Source of the DNA: Lateolabrax maculatus
Lineage: Eukaryota; Chordata; Actinopteri; Acropomatiformes; Lateolabracidae
Assembly: GCA_031216445.1 (NCBI GenBank)
Contig: CM062212.1
Coordinates: 949,001 to 1,013,000 of the forward strand
Reading direction: 5' to 3'
DNA: 64,000 bases
The translations under genes and the position numbers were made by a program. Numbering within the stretch: the first letter of the stretch is position 1; the number at the start of each line of letters is the position of its first letter. The notes under the pieces were generated by a model. That model did no database searches. It was not told the origin of the DNA and saw only the letters and a program-made list of their open reading frames with translations. Positions 1-14,000 of this stretch are shown one piece after another.

Positions 1-1139
1 TGTCTGCTTCTCAGCATCAGCATCTCTTAGTTTTTCCACTGAAGAGCTGTTTGGTGAAGCGGAGCCAGATGCATCTTGGAGCTTCACCAGTCAGCTTCAA
101 GTGTACCGTTACCAAACCAAAACCCACTGAGCAACAACGGAAAAACTCTCCGAACAGAGCCAGCAGGATGACAACACGCCGCACCAATGCAATGGAAATA
201 AAAACCTCAACATATCAGGAGTGATTTTCCCCTGAGGAATCAAAGCTGGAGGGATGGATGGAAGTACAGACGGAGGGATGGAAAGATGTGCCCAGGAAGT
301 GGGAAACAGGACAACTGGATATGTTTCCAATCTGAACAAATCCACCTTAGGAGGGGGAGAGTCTGATGAGGGGCTCACAGGCTCCACATTAACCTTATTA
401 TGGAAAATATTTACAGCACAAAAGGAGCTTCGCTGGAAGTCGCAATAAAATGAAAAATGACCTTTTCACCCTGTTGGGGAGATGGTCTCAAAATGCCTGT
501 TAGAGAAAGTCTCGTACTTCCTTAAGTGGAGATAAAACAGTTCAACTGTTCTTTTTTTAATAGAAATATGAGAATCAAAGGGTTAAATATCTTCAGGCTT
601 ATCCGTCTGTGAAAATTACAACAAAATATGTTACGACTTGCTAAAAGTGAAGTTTTAGCTGTTGGTGAATATGTAGTTTAAGATGAACCCACAATCCTCA
701 GCTGAACACTGAACTTCTGTTCGGATAAAACTGAATGTGTCTTTTCATTTTCACGCACACATGAACGACTACATGCCACACAAATTTTCCTGTATGACTG
801 TGGACGGGGGAGGGCGAGCGAGAGGGTTTAATATGATGTGGGAAAGGAGAGAGAGAGTATTATGTGAGTAATTGGAAGCAGCTGTTGAGCGAAACACGGA
901 TCCCGTCGGTTGTTGGTCGGGTTGGAAGCTGCTCTGAGAACAGCAGTAGGGTGACGTAACACACCGAACACACTGATACACACCGAACACACAGACACAC
1001 AACACACATCCTGTCTGGGTTTTACTATACAGTTTTCCACATCCATCACCTGCAACTACAACTCCTGTAGATGTTGACTAAGTTGCAGAGACTTTATTGT
1101 CCCTCACTATTAATAATAGCAGCTTGAATGGCGACATTG

Positions 1140-1530
1140 GTCTGTTGGTCGGTCCCCCTCTCTGAGCCGGACTGAAACATTCAACAGATGTTGGATGGAT
1201 TTCCATCAGACATTCATGGCCCCCAGAGGAGCTTCACCACAAGGTTTACATTTGTGGCTTTGAGTGAAACAATCTATTAAATGAATGAATGAATTACCAT
1301 GATTTTAAAAAAACACACCTATTCACGTCCCTTTCAGGTGATCCTCTGACTTCTCCTCTAGCGCCATCATCAGGTCATAATTTTAATGTGTCCAAAACTT
1401 TGGTTTATGACCAAATCTGCAAACTAATGACAGTCCCATCAGCATCAGCTGAACTTTGTCTTTAATGCTTATCAGGGTTTGACCATATTTGTTCACATTT
1501 TGGCAAACTGGCACCAACACTGAGCTGAAC
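1140..1530. repeat. Dispersed repeat family D, copy 1
   Basis: The phrases 'gcgccatcatcaggtca' and 'ctttggtttatgaccaaat' recur in diverged form at 39310-39640. A related stretch lies in the opposite sense at 50515-50715 ('atttcatggcaatccatc'). The wording resembles an abundant non-coding interspersed repeat of percomorph fishes. No coding capacity is visible. The limits are approximate. Confidence 0.5.
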
Positions 1531-3572
1531 CAGCAGTCAGCAGCTCCTGTCTGCAGTGAACCCATGAATGTACAGACAACCATCTCTGGATCATTTTGAT
1601 GCTGAAAGAAACTTGATGATTATCAGCAATTACGAACTTTTTGGACGTTTATTCATGATGGACATCAAAGATAATTGTATGATCAGAAATTATAAGTCAC
1701 ACTGAATCTAAAAATATGCGACTCTGAGAAGAGTTCCACCTTCAACCCTCTCGCAGTTTTAAGAAAGTGATTTGGTGATTGAAGGTGATTCATTTTACAG
1801 AGTAACTGAAGGAAGAAGAGACATAGCGAACACCGACTGATGCTACTGATGCCCAGTATTGCAGGAATAACATCCATACCAGACGATTCTGCACCTTGTG
1901 ATTTACGTCCACTGCAATCAAATGCATCAGGATGGCTGCTGAGGTTCCCAGTACATTTCATCCATGTTGAGCTTTTTCCACCACCGTCTGCAAAATGCAA
2001 CCCCCACCCTCCTTTACCCCTCCAACATGCTAACCAAAGCCGTTCAGTCCCATGGACAGATGACTCCTGAAATTACAGCTGCAGGCACCAAGAAAACCTC
2101 ATTATCAGGAACTGTACGCTTACAGTCTCCTTCATTCTCTGAGTAATCAGCAGGATGAATGAGTGTGTGTGTGTGTGTTCAATGTCTTTATTCACTAGCA
2201 GATTGCTCTATTATTTAGATGCTTACTCTGCTTGTTTGGGGAAAATTGCCTCTCTTGTCATTATCTTTGGGCTGTGACAAACCTGCTTTCTTAAAGACAT
2301 TTTAAACTACATTTTCTGAGGTGTTTGGAGTCTCTTAATTTTGCAGTGAGTCCTGAAGCTCAGCTGAGTCCACAACAACTCTGTCCAGACCACAGAGTAG
2401 GAAAAAAAAGAAATAGCAGTGGGTTTTGCCAAGAACAGTGTTGGCCTTGTTAAACTTGGCTTGAGGTATGCGGGTCGACAGCTCCGTCCACTTCCTGTGT
2501 TGACGGTGAGGATCGTGCCTTTAATTCACCTGCATGGAGTCTGAACTGAGGCTGCAGAGTCAAACTGAGACAGTCACAGAGCGTCCGGAGAGTTTCCATC
2601 GACTTTAAACCTTCAACAGTCCCAACCAGTCGTAGCTGATGTGGACCTCCTCGACCACTTTACTACACGTCAGGGCTTCGGGAGCTGCTTTATTGCTTCT
2701 ACAAGTGGGTGATACCGGCAGAGATTACTAAGAGTGAAGACATCATGAAGCAAATCGAAATAAGTTTTATAATAACAACCCCCCCCAAGCTGAATAAACT
2801 CCCTGTGGATAAAAGTGAATTATTAAGTAAATAGTATTTAATAAATATTTAATAAGTAAATAGTGCTACAAACTACAATTCAAAACCTATGACATAGGTA
2901 GGCAGGCAGGACTCCCATTCTGTCTTGTTTCAACATACTGACACAGAAACAAAACCTAAAAGTGTTTTGAAACAAAGGAAACATAGTGAAAAAATTAAGA
3001 TTCTCAAGGGGGGATTAAGTTATTTTTTTAAGCGGGAGTAAAAGGGCAACACACGCTTTTACAATACTGGTAAAATCAAATATCAGGGGGATACGAGCTC
3101 TTTGGCTCTGACCTTTAACCTTCTTATAAACTGTTGATCTATAATCTGAGGCGGTTCAACCTCCTGCCTGTACCAGGGTGATAGTAAAACTATATCTTGG
3201 TGAAAATGTGATCCAATGAGGTTCATTAGCCAGAAGCTGCTTCACTTTGTGCTGTAGTTGAGTTCTGCTCTGCTGCCTCAGATCCTATCAGCTCGCTCTC
3301 GTGCCTCAAACACAAACACAGCCTCCACATTGCTGGATCAAACGGCTTACAGGCAGAACAGGTCGGCCGAGCCTATCGCCTTCTTCCATCATGCAGAAAG
3401 CGGCGGTTTCGCACGACAACGTGGAGGTTAATTAGGTAGAAAATCCACTGCACATACCGTCTGAACACAGAGGCCCTTCTTCTTCTTCTTCTGCCTCCGC
3501 TGCTGCTGCTGCAGTGGAGGCAACGCTGGACTTCCTGCCCACCGTGACGAGGAAAAACAAACCACTGATTTA

Positions 3573-3595
3573 TGTGTGTGTGTGTGTGTGTGTGT
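3573..3595. repeat. (TG)n microsatellite
   Basis: An uninterrupted run of about eleven TG dinucleotides. A shorter (TG)n lies at 2163-2178. Confidence 0.9.
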
Positions 3596-5099
3596 AGTCC
3601 CTTTCACAAATGCACTTCAACCGTGGACTTAGACGTTACCGCGAGGAGCTGTATGTGATATCGCAAATGTCGGAATCAGTTGGAACGGACATTAAACGGA
3701 CTTCACCCCGCCGGCTCCTGAGTACAAAGTCCATGTAATGTGTGAAAAGAGCCGGTCCTTGTCCGGAGAACACATGCATCTGGCACTCTGCTGTGAAGGT
3801 AGCGCTTATTGGAGAAATGACTTCTTGTAAAATAAAAGCTGTTTTATTTCTGGTGAAAATCTTACAGACGCGTCGTGTCTCCTGCATCCTCTTCTAAACT
3901 CAGTGGACTGTTTCCAGTAAGTGAGAACGTGAGGATCTCCTCCTGTGTGCTGCATGTGTGACCTGAGTTCATATGTGAAAACAACTTTTGTGTGGGTTTT
4001 AACAACTTTTAAATAAACATATTTCTTTGATCAATATGGAAAAGTTAACTGCTTTTTAGATGGAGCAAAATAATCTTCCTCCCAGAAAACAGCTAAGATC
4101 AGAGAAAAGGCATTGATTTCAGTTTCCTCAAAACAAGGCTTTACATGGTATTAAAAACCATGATATGATAAATAATTCTAGGCCATATTGTTTCTACTGG
4201 TTTTCCATCTTTACTTGAGTCGGTATAACCATAAAACAGGTATTAAATTGTACGTGTGTGGTATTAGAAAGACCTTTAAAAGTCTTCAATTTAACCTGCA
4301 GAAACCCTGAATAGGAACTTCACATCAGACTGAAGAAAAAAGAGAAAATTAAATGCTGTCGACAAAAGTCAGCACGAAGAACTTCAGAAAAAGGCCACTT
4401 CTACTCCACAAGCAGTGAAAACTTCATCGGTTGGTTGTTCAAGTGAACGCGATCAACTCGACTCCACGTGACGACGCTACGATTCAACAAAAAAACCTCA
4501 CAGGCAATCGTTCCTGCTGTTCATGGTCCGAGGGTTTAAACGGACTCCAGAGCTGCTCCGACTCTCATTACCAAACAGCAGAGACTAATGAGCTCCACTC
4601 AGTATTCATTAACATGCTGTTTAACTGTGCGGTGACAGATGGAGAGCCGGGACTGAACGCTCGGCCGCTGGAGCGTCCCGATCACTCAGAACAACTTTCC
4701 ATTGTTGATCTGACTGAACAAAGAGATCAGGGAGGATCTCTGGTCTCCCACATGTCACGCTGATCACTGAGGTGTTTCTCTTATTGATCACTGAGGCCTC
4801 CATTATGTTCAGCTACATCCTCCATCAGCTTTAAGATTGATTTCCTTCTTTACAGGCTGAAACTGCTTTCACTTCATTTCTTTGACAATCTGCAATCAGC
4901 ATGCAGAGAGAAAATCAATCACAATATATGTGCATGTTTATATATCTGTGTGTATATGCATCTTTAGTCACATTATCTATGTGTGGGACTACTGTTTGTG
5001 TACTTATAGCAGTGGTTTCCAACCATTTTGACCAGATGCAGGTCTATCAGTTGTGGCCATTCAATTTGAAAGGAACATTTTTGTCTCTATGATCTCAGT

Positions 5100-5310
5100 G
5101 GGATTATCAACATTCGGGTAATGTAAACAGAATATTCTGTTTGGATATTCTCAGTTAGTTTTTATTGCGATGCAGTATTTTCCTCTAAGTCAGTTGTGAT
5201 GTGCTGATCTTCTCCTGGTTTCAGCAGCGTTCTTTGGACATGTATACAGCACATTCAGAGTCTGCGACACACAGCCTCTCGCCTGTTTGCGGTCAGCTCT
5301 GTTCGTTGAT
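5100..5310. repeat. Dispersed repeat family B, copy 1
   Basis: The segment shares long near-identical stretches with 43480-43700, for example 'tctcctggtttcagcagcg' and 'catgtatacagcacattcag', in the same orientation. It looks like a non-autonomous element, but no clear terminal repeats could be fixed by eye. Confidence 0.6.
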
Positions 5311-5984
5311 CTTCTATATATTTTTTTTCTGCTCTGTTGATTTGTGTTGAAAAATCCTCTCGTCCACCGCAGACCTCTAGCTCCCTTTGAACATCTCCAC
5401 AAACACATGAAGCCTGGACATGTTGGCTTGTTTTTTAAAAGGTTGTTGTTCAGCTCCATATAGATGCAGAACTAAAATGGCACTTATTTATTTAACAATT
5501 TTTGCTCCAGGAACTTGTCTCCAAAGCTGGCAAAGAACTGTGGAAACCAAAGCAGAGCCGTGACAATGGACTCACGTTACGTCCGTTAAGTTCCTGCAGT
5601 GGAAAACGGCTGTACAACACGTCCAATAACAGAATCCAAATACCTGGGATGGTTATTACTGAAGAAATGTCAGCCATTAAGATTATCAAAAATGGGTTTT
5701 GATGTTATGCAAATCTTAAATTCGCAACTTTAATGCATCGATCTGAACCGTTTCACTGTTTCAGTTTAGATTCTCTCTCGGCAGGAAGTTTCCACTTTTA
5801 TTTTCATAGAAATTAAACCGACGGGTCAAACTGATGCTAAGCAGGAACAGAAATATCAGGGGTCTAAGTAACGTTGTCGGTTAATTCAAATAGCTTGGTT
5901 TGTCCAACTAACAGTTTTAAACTCAGACATTTAATAGAACATGATTCAACACAAAGAAAAGCAGGAAGCAGATGTTTGTCCCGC

Positions 5985-6410
5985 AGGTGCAGGTGGGGTA
6001 ACAGGAACACAGGGGAAGACCACAAGGCAGACTGAAGTACAGGTCATTGATCTGAATGCAACAAAAAAGGTACAAAGGCTTACGGGATGGTGAGGCAAGC
6101 AAGGGTCAAAGCCAGAGTATCAGTCCAACAGGAAAACAAATCCAAAAGGGAGCAGGCAGAAGGTCAAAACAGGATCTGGCTTGGATCAGGATCAGGATCA
6201 GGTTATGGCTGGAAAGCAAAGGCATGCAGTCCATAACAACTTTGACAATCTGACTGAGTGAGTGGGAATGGTCCAGCTGAGTGTCTGCAGTGCTGAGCAG
6301 GGACAGTGGACATGTGGGAGGGTGGGGGGAGATGGGCAGGTAACTGAGGAGAGTGGGAACAGGTGTGTCGTTGGGCGGGGCAGTCAGGTGACGAATAGCA
6401 CTGAAGGGAC
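5985..6410. repeat. Dispersed repeat family C, copy 1
   Basis: The end of this element ('gggaacaggtgtg' followed by 'ggggcagtcaggtga') recurs at 41450-41510 and 48715-48765. Upstream parts ('ggtgaggcaagcaagg', 'aggtcaaa') match the copy at 41240-41510 more loosely. It is probably a non-autonomous DNA transposon. The purine-rich frames across it are not genes. Confidence 0.55.
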
Positions 6411-7094
6411 ATTATGTTGGACATTTTTACTTGATGAACTTAATTGATTATCAAAATTGTTGCTGATGAATTAAACTGTTAATGGACTCATTGATATCCA
6501 GAAGCATAATAGCATAAAACACGCAAAACCTGGAGAAGAGTCCTTCAACACAAGTCTGTGTTCAGTCTGTGACGACGTCAGAATCAAACTACAAACAGAC
6601 CAACATGACGGAGAAGCGTTTAGCTTCAGGTGTCCTCTGAATGTTTATTTCCTCTGGAGTTAAACGCCGTCCAAACATTCAAATGTGTCCATTTCTACAC
6701 AGCAACAACACGGCTGACATGACTGCGGGCCCGCCGGACCGCACGGCTTCCAGCCGAAAGCAAACACGGCTCCGTGTGGCTTTCTGGGCACAGACGAGCA
6801 GTGTTCGACACGCCACCTGAGCTGCTCACCTTACAACACTAACAACCAGGCCTACCACGCCAGTGAGTGGGGGGGGGGGGGTCCACAGCAAAGAGGCGAG
6901 AACGGTTAGCAGGAAAAAAAAATAAACTGTGCGGGCCCCTCCTAATGCTACAACATTCAATGATACATCAGACAAATGATATGCGAAGGGAATGTTCGCA
7001 ATGTGTGTGTGTGTTGGGGCTTCAGGTATTGAACTGTCCTCCCTGCAGGGTTTTGGGGCTCTGCAGGACTCCACTTAGCTTTCAATGTGTTTTG

Positions 7095-7100
<6 letters not shown>

Positions 7101-7147
<47 letters not shown>
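7101..7147. repeat. (CA)n microsatellite
   Basis: About 23 uninterrupted CA units. It keeps long spurious frames open on both strands at 6867-7310 and 6957-7145. Confidence 0.95.
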
Positions 7148-7149
<2 letters not shown>

Positions 7150-10134
7150 CAGGGGCCTGCTGGGGGTTATTTAACAGGGTTTCCTCTAATGGAGAGACAG
7201 CTGCTGGATTTCATGCTCAGTTTCTTGCTGTGGAATTCAGGGAAACACCAAGTGAAGCAACAATGAGGAATTTAAATGAAAACTCTCAATACAATAAGTT
7301 TGTCACATAAAAATAAAATAAGATCCTGAAGTCTAAAGGGTTCATCCTCTGGAGAGCAGGAAGGATATCAGGACAGACAAAAATACAATCCACTTCCTCA
7401 TCCTCCCACAGCACAAAGACGGCCGTGCTGCCACAAATCAGGTTTCCATCCAAATGTAGTGCAAATTTTAACTGAATGTTCTGGTAATTGGCGAAAGAAA
7501 ACGCGAATGGATGCTTGTTTCCATCTCCTGGTGTGTGATTATTAGGAGTTTGTTGATGGAGATAAACAGCAGGTGGAGCTGATTCTCCAGTCGGTGCCAT
7601 TAAACCATCGCAGAGGAAGAAGACGTGACAAGATGACGACATTAAGAGAGCTCCAGTCGAAGCTCAAATGGTGAAAAACTACTAAATATATGGGGATTGA
7701 CTCGCTTTTGGAGCCTCAAGTGGCCATTCGAGGAAATGCAGTTTTTGGCACTTCCGCATTGGTTTAATTTTTTACCACTTGGTCCGCACAGAAATGACAT
7801 ATTTAAGGGTAACGGAAAACAGAGTCTCCATTACAGAGTTTGTCCACCAGAGAGTGCTTACGAGTAGATTTTTATGCTGCAACACATCCCACTCAGAATA
7901 TATCTGGGTCACTTTTGGGATCCATATGAAAGCTGTCAAACTTTCAAATATCAACATCCGTCACAAAAATTCAGTACCAGATCAGTTGGTTCAGAGCTCC
8001 TCAAAAACAAGTAAGTAGTGAAGGCTCTATAGACATTTTGGCTTTTGTGAGTTCAGCACCTTGTAGATGTAAAGTCATAAACTGATGCCACAGACTGTTT
8101 GGAAAAAGGAGCTGAACGTTTAAAGCGGGGTGCACTGTCGTCAGGATATTTACTGCTACTGACAGAAACTCAAGCTAAAGGAGAACAGTAACAGAAATGT
8201 TTCGAATGATTTAGTGCTGCGGGTGTGCTCACATGTCCTCGAGTAAAGTTTAAATCCAAACTGTGTTTCCAGCAGCGTGTTTCATACAGAGAACAGCAGC
8301 TAACAGCTGTCCTGCACCTGGAGGCTGCAGGAGAACATGTCATCCCTCTGTGCATGTTACGTAATCAGCTTCAGCCTGCAAATAACAAAGCAACAAGGAT
8401 CTATTTTCTCCAGAAATGTTACCACAAGAGTCCTGAACTGAGCACAATAGAGATACTACAGGATCACTCTGTACTCTCATTACAGAAGGAGGAACACTGC
8501 AGGAACATCAGAGGGTGAAGACTTAGAAATTTTATACAAGATGACACTGAAAGCACAGAAGATTTTACCATAAAAAGGTTAGATAAAGTCACGGTAACTT
8601 CACCGTGACTACGGTGAAACCCTGCAGGTCCTCACAGGAACATTAGACACAAACACTAAGTCGATATGAGAATATTGTGGGGATTAAAAACTGTTCAATA
8701 AAACTCTGTTTGCTGGGACAGTGAAGGCAACACGCCGTCCTTCTTGCATCTGGACAAACACATTCACAACTCCACTGAGTGATTAACTTCAACTGAGACA
8801 AACAGAGACTAACCTGCAGCTGATTCCTGTGTTTAAAAAGCTCCTCGTCTTCTCAGAAGTGATTCAGGAGTGGTGTTTTCCTCTGCTGTGTTCACTTGTT
8901 GAGGTAAATCCGTGTGTTTGAGTCTCGTATTTCCCGTCCTGACAGCAGGAGGGCGGGGTCCTCCTGCTGGACCTGGACCAGGACCAGCAGGAGGAGGAGG
9001 AGGATCTGTTTCACCAAACCACACAGTGCTAGAGAGTAATAAAGTACAATACTGAGGTACTTTACTAACTTTAAAACTATTTCCAGTTTATGTAACTTTT
9101 TACTTCTACTCCTACATTTCTGAGGGAAATATTGTTCTTAACTATATGTTATGGAACCTGTTAAGTTATTAGTTATTTTGCAGGTTAAGATTTTACATTA
9201 AAAACATAAGATCAGTTTATATAACATGATGAATTGTTCAGCGCTCATTGAGTATTTTTTGTATTTTAGCTAATGAGTTAATTGAGTTCATAAAGCCTGT
9301 TCTGAGTTCTGTAAGAATACTGAAATCTGTTTTAATGCAAATGAACAAAATCTAATTCATAATTCTAGTTTAGCAGCAAGCCTTATTTCTTGTTTCAAGC
9401 CACAGGCACTGATTTCAAGAACATTTTGTAAAGAAAATGACTTTAAATTTAAAATATCTACTCTGCAATTATTTCACTTCTTTTAAGAACATAAGGTTTT
9501 CAGAACTCAGTACTTTCACTTTTAGCACACTTTGCTAAAAGCGGGGGCCTTCTGCTTCCCCCTGCCTGTTGCACCCGGGTATTACCAGAACCATTTAATT
9601 TGAATTTAACATAAAGAGATATGAGGAACATACAACTCAGAAATGAAAAACAACATACAGTCTCATTAAAACATAAGCAACAAGTGCCAACATCTGATCA
9701 AAAAGCCTTTAACTGTGGCAGCAACACAAATACAGACTGAATGGCAGCACACACCTATGACCTGTTTACCTGCGACCTCATAACTGCAGAAAGAAAGGAT
9801 AAATAAATGAAATAAATACATAAAAACTGTGAAATCAAAAATATTTCCAATCTATCATTTTAGCATTTAACCATCTTAAAACTGTAGTTTGTCCTCAGTT
9901 TTTTTCAGAGATAAATATTAGAATAATTAAAGGTGCGCCGACAAGGTCAAGACCAAAGGAAAAAGGTCCAATTACTTATTTTTTGGCATGATGGCACTGG
10001 GATGTTTGGCTCATAGAAACACTGAAATGGTAACAAGCTGTATTTCCTGAGATAAGCGGTTTTATTTCATTTGAGCACAAATTGACTGGTATAATGTTAT
10101 ATAATTTAAGTGATACATTCAGACACATGCTCTA

Positions 10135-10140
10135 TTTATT
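10135..10140 (-). terminator. Putative poly(A) signal of the NLR gene
   Basis: A canonical AATAAA on the minus strand lies about 330 nt beyond the NLR stop codon. No closer perfect hexamer was noticed. Position alone supports it. Confidence 0.4.
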
Positions 10141-10470
10141 TTGATAAGTTTAGTTTGAGATGAAACAAACAAAAAATCAAAGTGTGCCAAAATGTAGAAG
10201 AAAAAACAAAAAACAGTTTTCACATCTGAACCATTTTAAAACGTGTAGCCCTTATCAATGAACTATACAAAGTAAGGTAGCTTTACATAAACAAAGAAAA
10301 GTTATTCAAAACAGTCCGTCAAATCAATCAGGATAAAATAAAGTGAGAATAAAGTTTGTGAGTGTCAAACTTTAAAGTTTCTACACTAGTCACGGCTTCA
10401 CTACCCCCCTCTCATTTTAGCAGCAGTCTACAGCAGTTGAGTGTTTCTCTACCCAGGATCCGAATCCCTC

Positions 10471-11024
10471 CTACAGACAACACAGAGTCACTGAGGAACC
10501 AAACGTCAAGATCCCAAACCCAGGGCAGGGAAGTTCAGTGAATGTGGTGTTGAAGGTGTGGAGGTGGATCAGTGTGTCAGAGGAGACTCTGTAGAAGGAC
10601 AGAGTGCCAGCAGGATGGTCCACATACACTGCTACTCTGTTAGAGGAGGAGGAGGAGGAAGAGGAGGAGGAGGAGGAGGGGAGGTCTGTACTTCTGTTAT
10701 TGTGACAGACAGAGTAACCACTAACATCAGAGCAGCTCAGACACCAGGATTGATTATTCATTCCAAACCTGCCGTCATTACTCTTTCCTTTCTTTCTGAT
10801 TCCTCTGTAAGTTACTGCGATATGAACCAGTCCTTCCCACTCGACCTCCCAGTAACAGCGACCAGTCAGAGCATTTCTGCAGAGCAGCTGTTTCCAGTTG
10901 TCAAATCTTTCTGGATGATCAGGATATCGCTGTTCCTTTCTCGCCTGTGTGACCTTTCTGTTGTTGTCAGACAGTTTGAGGAATTTGTTTGCTGTGTTTG
11001 GGACCAGAGTGAGTTCACAGAAAT
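10471..11024 (-). CDS. NLR exon 6: B30.2/SPRY domain and stop
   Basis: The acceptor 'ctccatcag' precedes the codons for FCELTLVPNTANKFL, the usual opening of a fish PRY-SPRY domain. NRKVT and YWEVEWEG follow, then the terminal FGILTFGSSVTLCCL and a TAG stop. A run of 12 serines lies at 10642-10677 inside the domain, encoded by TCC/TCT repeats. A glycine-rich frame on the opposite strand (10558-11028) is its shadow. Confidence 0.93.
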
Positions 11025-14000
11025 CTGATGGAGAGAATGGGATACAATACAGCAGCAGTTTATCAACCAACACAATAGGCAGGGTTACTACTGACTTTTT
11101 CTCTCTAAAAGATACTGTAATAAATCAACTCACATTTCTTCATGCCAGGTTTCAGTCTCTGCTCTCCACCATAGACCAAACTGGAGGAAGAAACACAGAC
11201 ATCAGACATTTAATAACCTTCCTCAGTGGGAAGTGAGCCGAGCTGACTGGATTTCAGGTAAGGCTGGCAGCTTAGGTGCAGGACATTTTGCCCACTAATG
11301 GAGACTACTGGATGAGCAGCAGTGAGTACATGCTGTGAGCTACTGAGATATCCTTCCATAAAATAGCATTTTTGTCAACTGAATATACATTTTGACTTAC
11401 TAAAGTGTATACTGAACTTTCACGTAGTGACATAAATTTGCAGACTCTAAACTCTGCTAAAGTGTTAACTCTTGTCCATCCATACCTGAGAGTGTCCAGT
11501 CTCCAGTGTGGATCCTCCAGTCCAGCAGACAGCAGCTTCACTCCTGAGTCTCCTGGATGATTGTAGCTCAGGTCCAGTTCTCTCAGACGGGAGGGGTTGG
11601 AGCTCAGAGCTGAGGCCAGAGAAGCACAGCCTTCTTCTGTGACCTGACAGCCTGATAGCCTGACAGTAGTTTTAGTTTTATTACTTTGTAATATTGACTT
11701 TTTGTGTAAAACTGGATGTTTACATTTATGTTTTCAGGTAGCTAAATATATATATTTTGAATATATTATTCAGTACTTATTTGTTTGTGATCACTGTTTA
11801 TTATAATTTTGTGTATTTTTGGTTGTGCGTTAAATATTTGTATTATTTTTGAGTGGCTCCAAAGTGTTATCTCTTCTAGTATAGGTACAGATGTCCCCTA
11901 ATGGGTAACAAAGTCATGTAACCAGAAAAGCTTACACATTGTCGATATCTTCACTGACATAACATAATTTTCCACAGTGTTGGTGGTGTTATAATCGGTT
12001 TAGAAAAAAGTCTTAATTCTGACCTGAGAGTTTCCAGTCTACAGTGTGGACTCTCCAGTCCAGCAGACAGCAGCTTCACTCCTGAATCTTGCAGGTCGTT
12101 GTTACTCAGGTCCAGCTCTCTCAGACTAGAGGACTGGGAGCTGAGGACTGAGGACAGAACTTCACAGCTTTTCCATGACAGGTTACAGAAACTCAGCCTA
12201 AACAAGAATGAGTGATTAACACAAACAAAATGGCTTTCTTGTCATCTATAGCATATAAAACATATTTGAATTAATGAATATATACAGTGATTCATCCACT
12301 TACAGAGCTTTATTGGAGGCTTTGACCACTGGCAGCAGCCTCAGAAGAGCCTCCTCTGAAGCAGAGTATTTCTTCAGGTCAAACACATCCAGATCTTTTC
12401 CTAATGACAGTAAGATGAAGCCCAGAGCTGACCACTGAGCAGGAGACAGTTTATCTGTGGAGAGACTTCCTGAACTCAGGTACTGTTGGATCTCCTCCAC
12501 TAGAGAACGATCATTCAGTTCATTCAGACAGTGGAACAGATTAATGCTTCTCTCTGGAGACATTTTTTCACCAATCTTCTTCTTGATGTACTCAACTGTT
12601 TCCTGATTTGTCCCTGAGCAACTTCCTCTCTGTGTCAACAGACCTTGTAGCAGAGTCTGATTGGTCTCCAGTGAAAGCCCCAGGAGGAAGCGAAGGAACA
12701 AGTCCAGGTTTCCATTTGGGCTCTGTAAGGCCTTGTTCACAGCATTTTGATAGAAATATTTTGGATTAGAGTAATTTCTAAATATTATCAACCCCAACCA
12801 GGTTAAAAGTCTAGTCCACCAGAATGATGTGTCGGACAGCAGATTGACTCCAGAGCTGACAAATGTCAGATGGACATGAAGAGCAGCCAGAAACTCCTGA
12901 ACACTCAGATGGACGAAGCAGAACACCTTGTCCTGGTACAGTCCTCTCTCCTCTTTAAAGATCTGTGTGAACACTCCTGAGTACACTGAGGCTGCTCTGA
13001 TATCGATGCCACACTCTGTCAGGTCTGATTCATAGAAGATCAGGTTGCCTTTCTGCAGCTGCTCAAAAGCCAGTTTTCCCAGACACTCAATCATCTTCCT
13101 GCTCTCAGGATTCCAGTGTGGATCTGTTCCAGCTCCTCTGTCATACTTGATGTTCTTCAGTTTGAACTGCACCACCAGGAAGTGGATGTACATCTCAGTC
13201 AGGGTCTTGGGCAGCTCTCCTCCCTCTCTGGTTTTCAACACATCCTCCAGAACTGTAGCAGTGATCCAGCAGAAGACTGGGATGTGGCACATGATGTGGA
13301 GGCTTCGTGATGTCTTGATGTGGGAGATGATTCTTCTGGCCTGCTCCTCATCTGTGAATCTCTTCCTGAAGTACTCCTCCTTCTGTGGGTCAGTGAACCC
13401 TCTGACCTCTGTCACCATGTCAACACACTCAGGAGGGATCTGATTGGCTGCTGCAGGTCGTGTGGTTATCCAGAGGCGAGCAGAGGGAAGCAGTTTCCCC
13501 CTGATGAGGTTTGTCAGCAGCACATCCACTGAGGTGGACTCTGTAACATCAGTCAGGATCTGATTGTTGTGGAAGTCCAGAGGAAGTCGACACTCATCCA
13601 GACCGTCAAAGATGAACACAACCTGGAACTCTTCAAACCTGCAGATTCCTGCTTCTTTGGTTTCAGTAAATAAGTGATGAACAAGTTCCACCAAGCTGAA
13701 CTTTCTCTCTTTCAGCACATTCAGCTCTCTGAAAGTGAATGGAAATGTGAACTGTATGTCCTGGTTGGCTTTGCCTTCAGCCCAGTCCAGAGTGAACTTC
13801 TGTGTTAAGACTGTTTTCCCAATGCCAGCCACTCCCTTTGTCATCACTGTTCTGACTGGGTTATGTCTTTCATTTAAATGTTTAAAGATGTCTCCATATC
13901 TGATTGCTGTTTTTGGTAATGTTGTTTTCCTGAATGCTGTTTCAATCTGTCTGACTTCATGTTCCATGTTGACCTCTCCAGTCCCTTCTTCTGTGATGTA

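Larger units (their letters stand above)
1..10134. other. Gene-free stretch with repeats
   Basis: I see no supportable gene here. Open frames are short, lack domain signatures and are not linked by good splice sites. The stretch holds (TG)n tracts, one (CA)n tract, and members of three dispersed repeat families that recur elsewhere in the window; these are listed separately. The GC-rich patch near 6720-6860 and the proline/glycine-rich frame near 8940-9010 were checked on both strands and show no recognisable protein. Confidence 0.6.

Noticed and set aside
6867..7310. 147-codon plus-strand frame
   Set aside because: It is held open by poly-G and a (CA)n microsatellite, and there is no homology.
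8587..8610. 9-bp inverted repeat agtcacggt/accgtgact
   Set aside because: Short enough to occur by chance in 64 kb.
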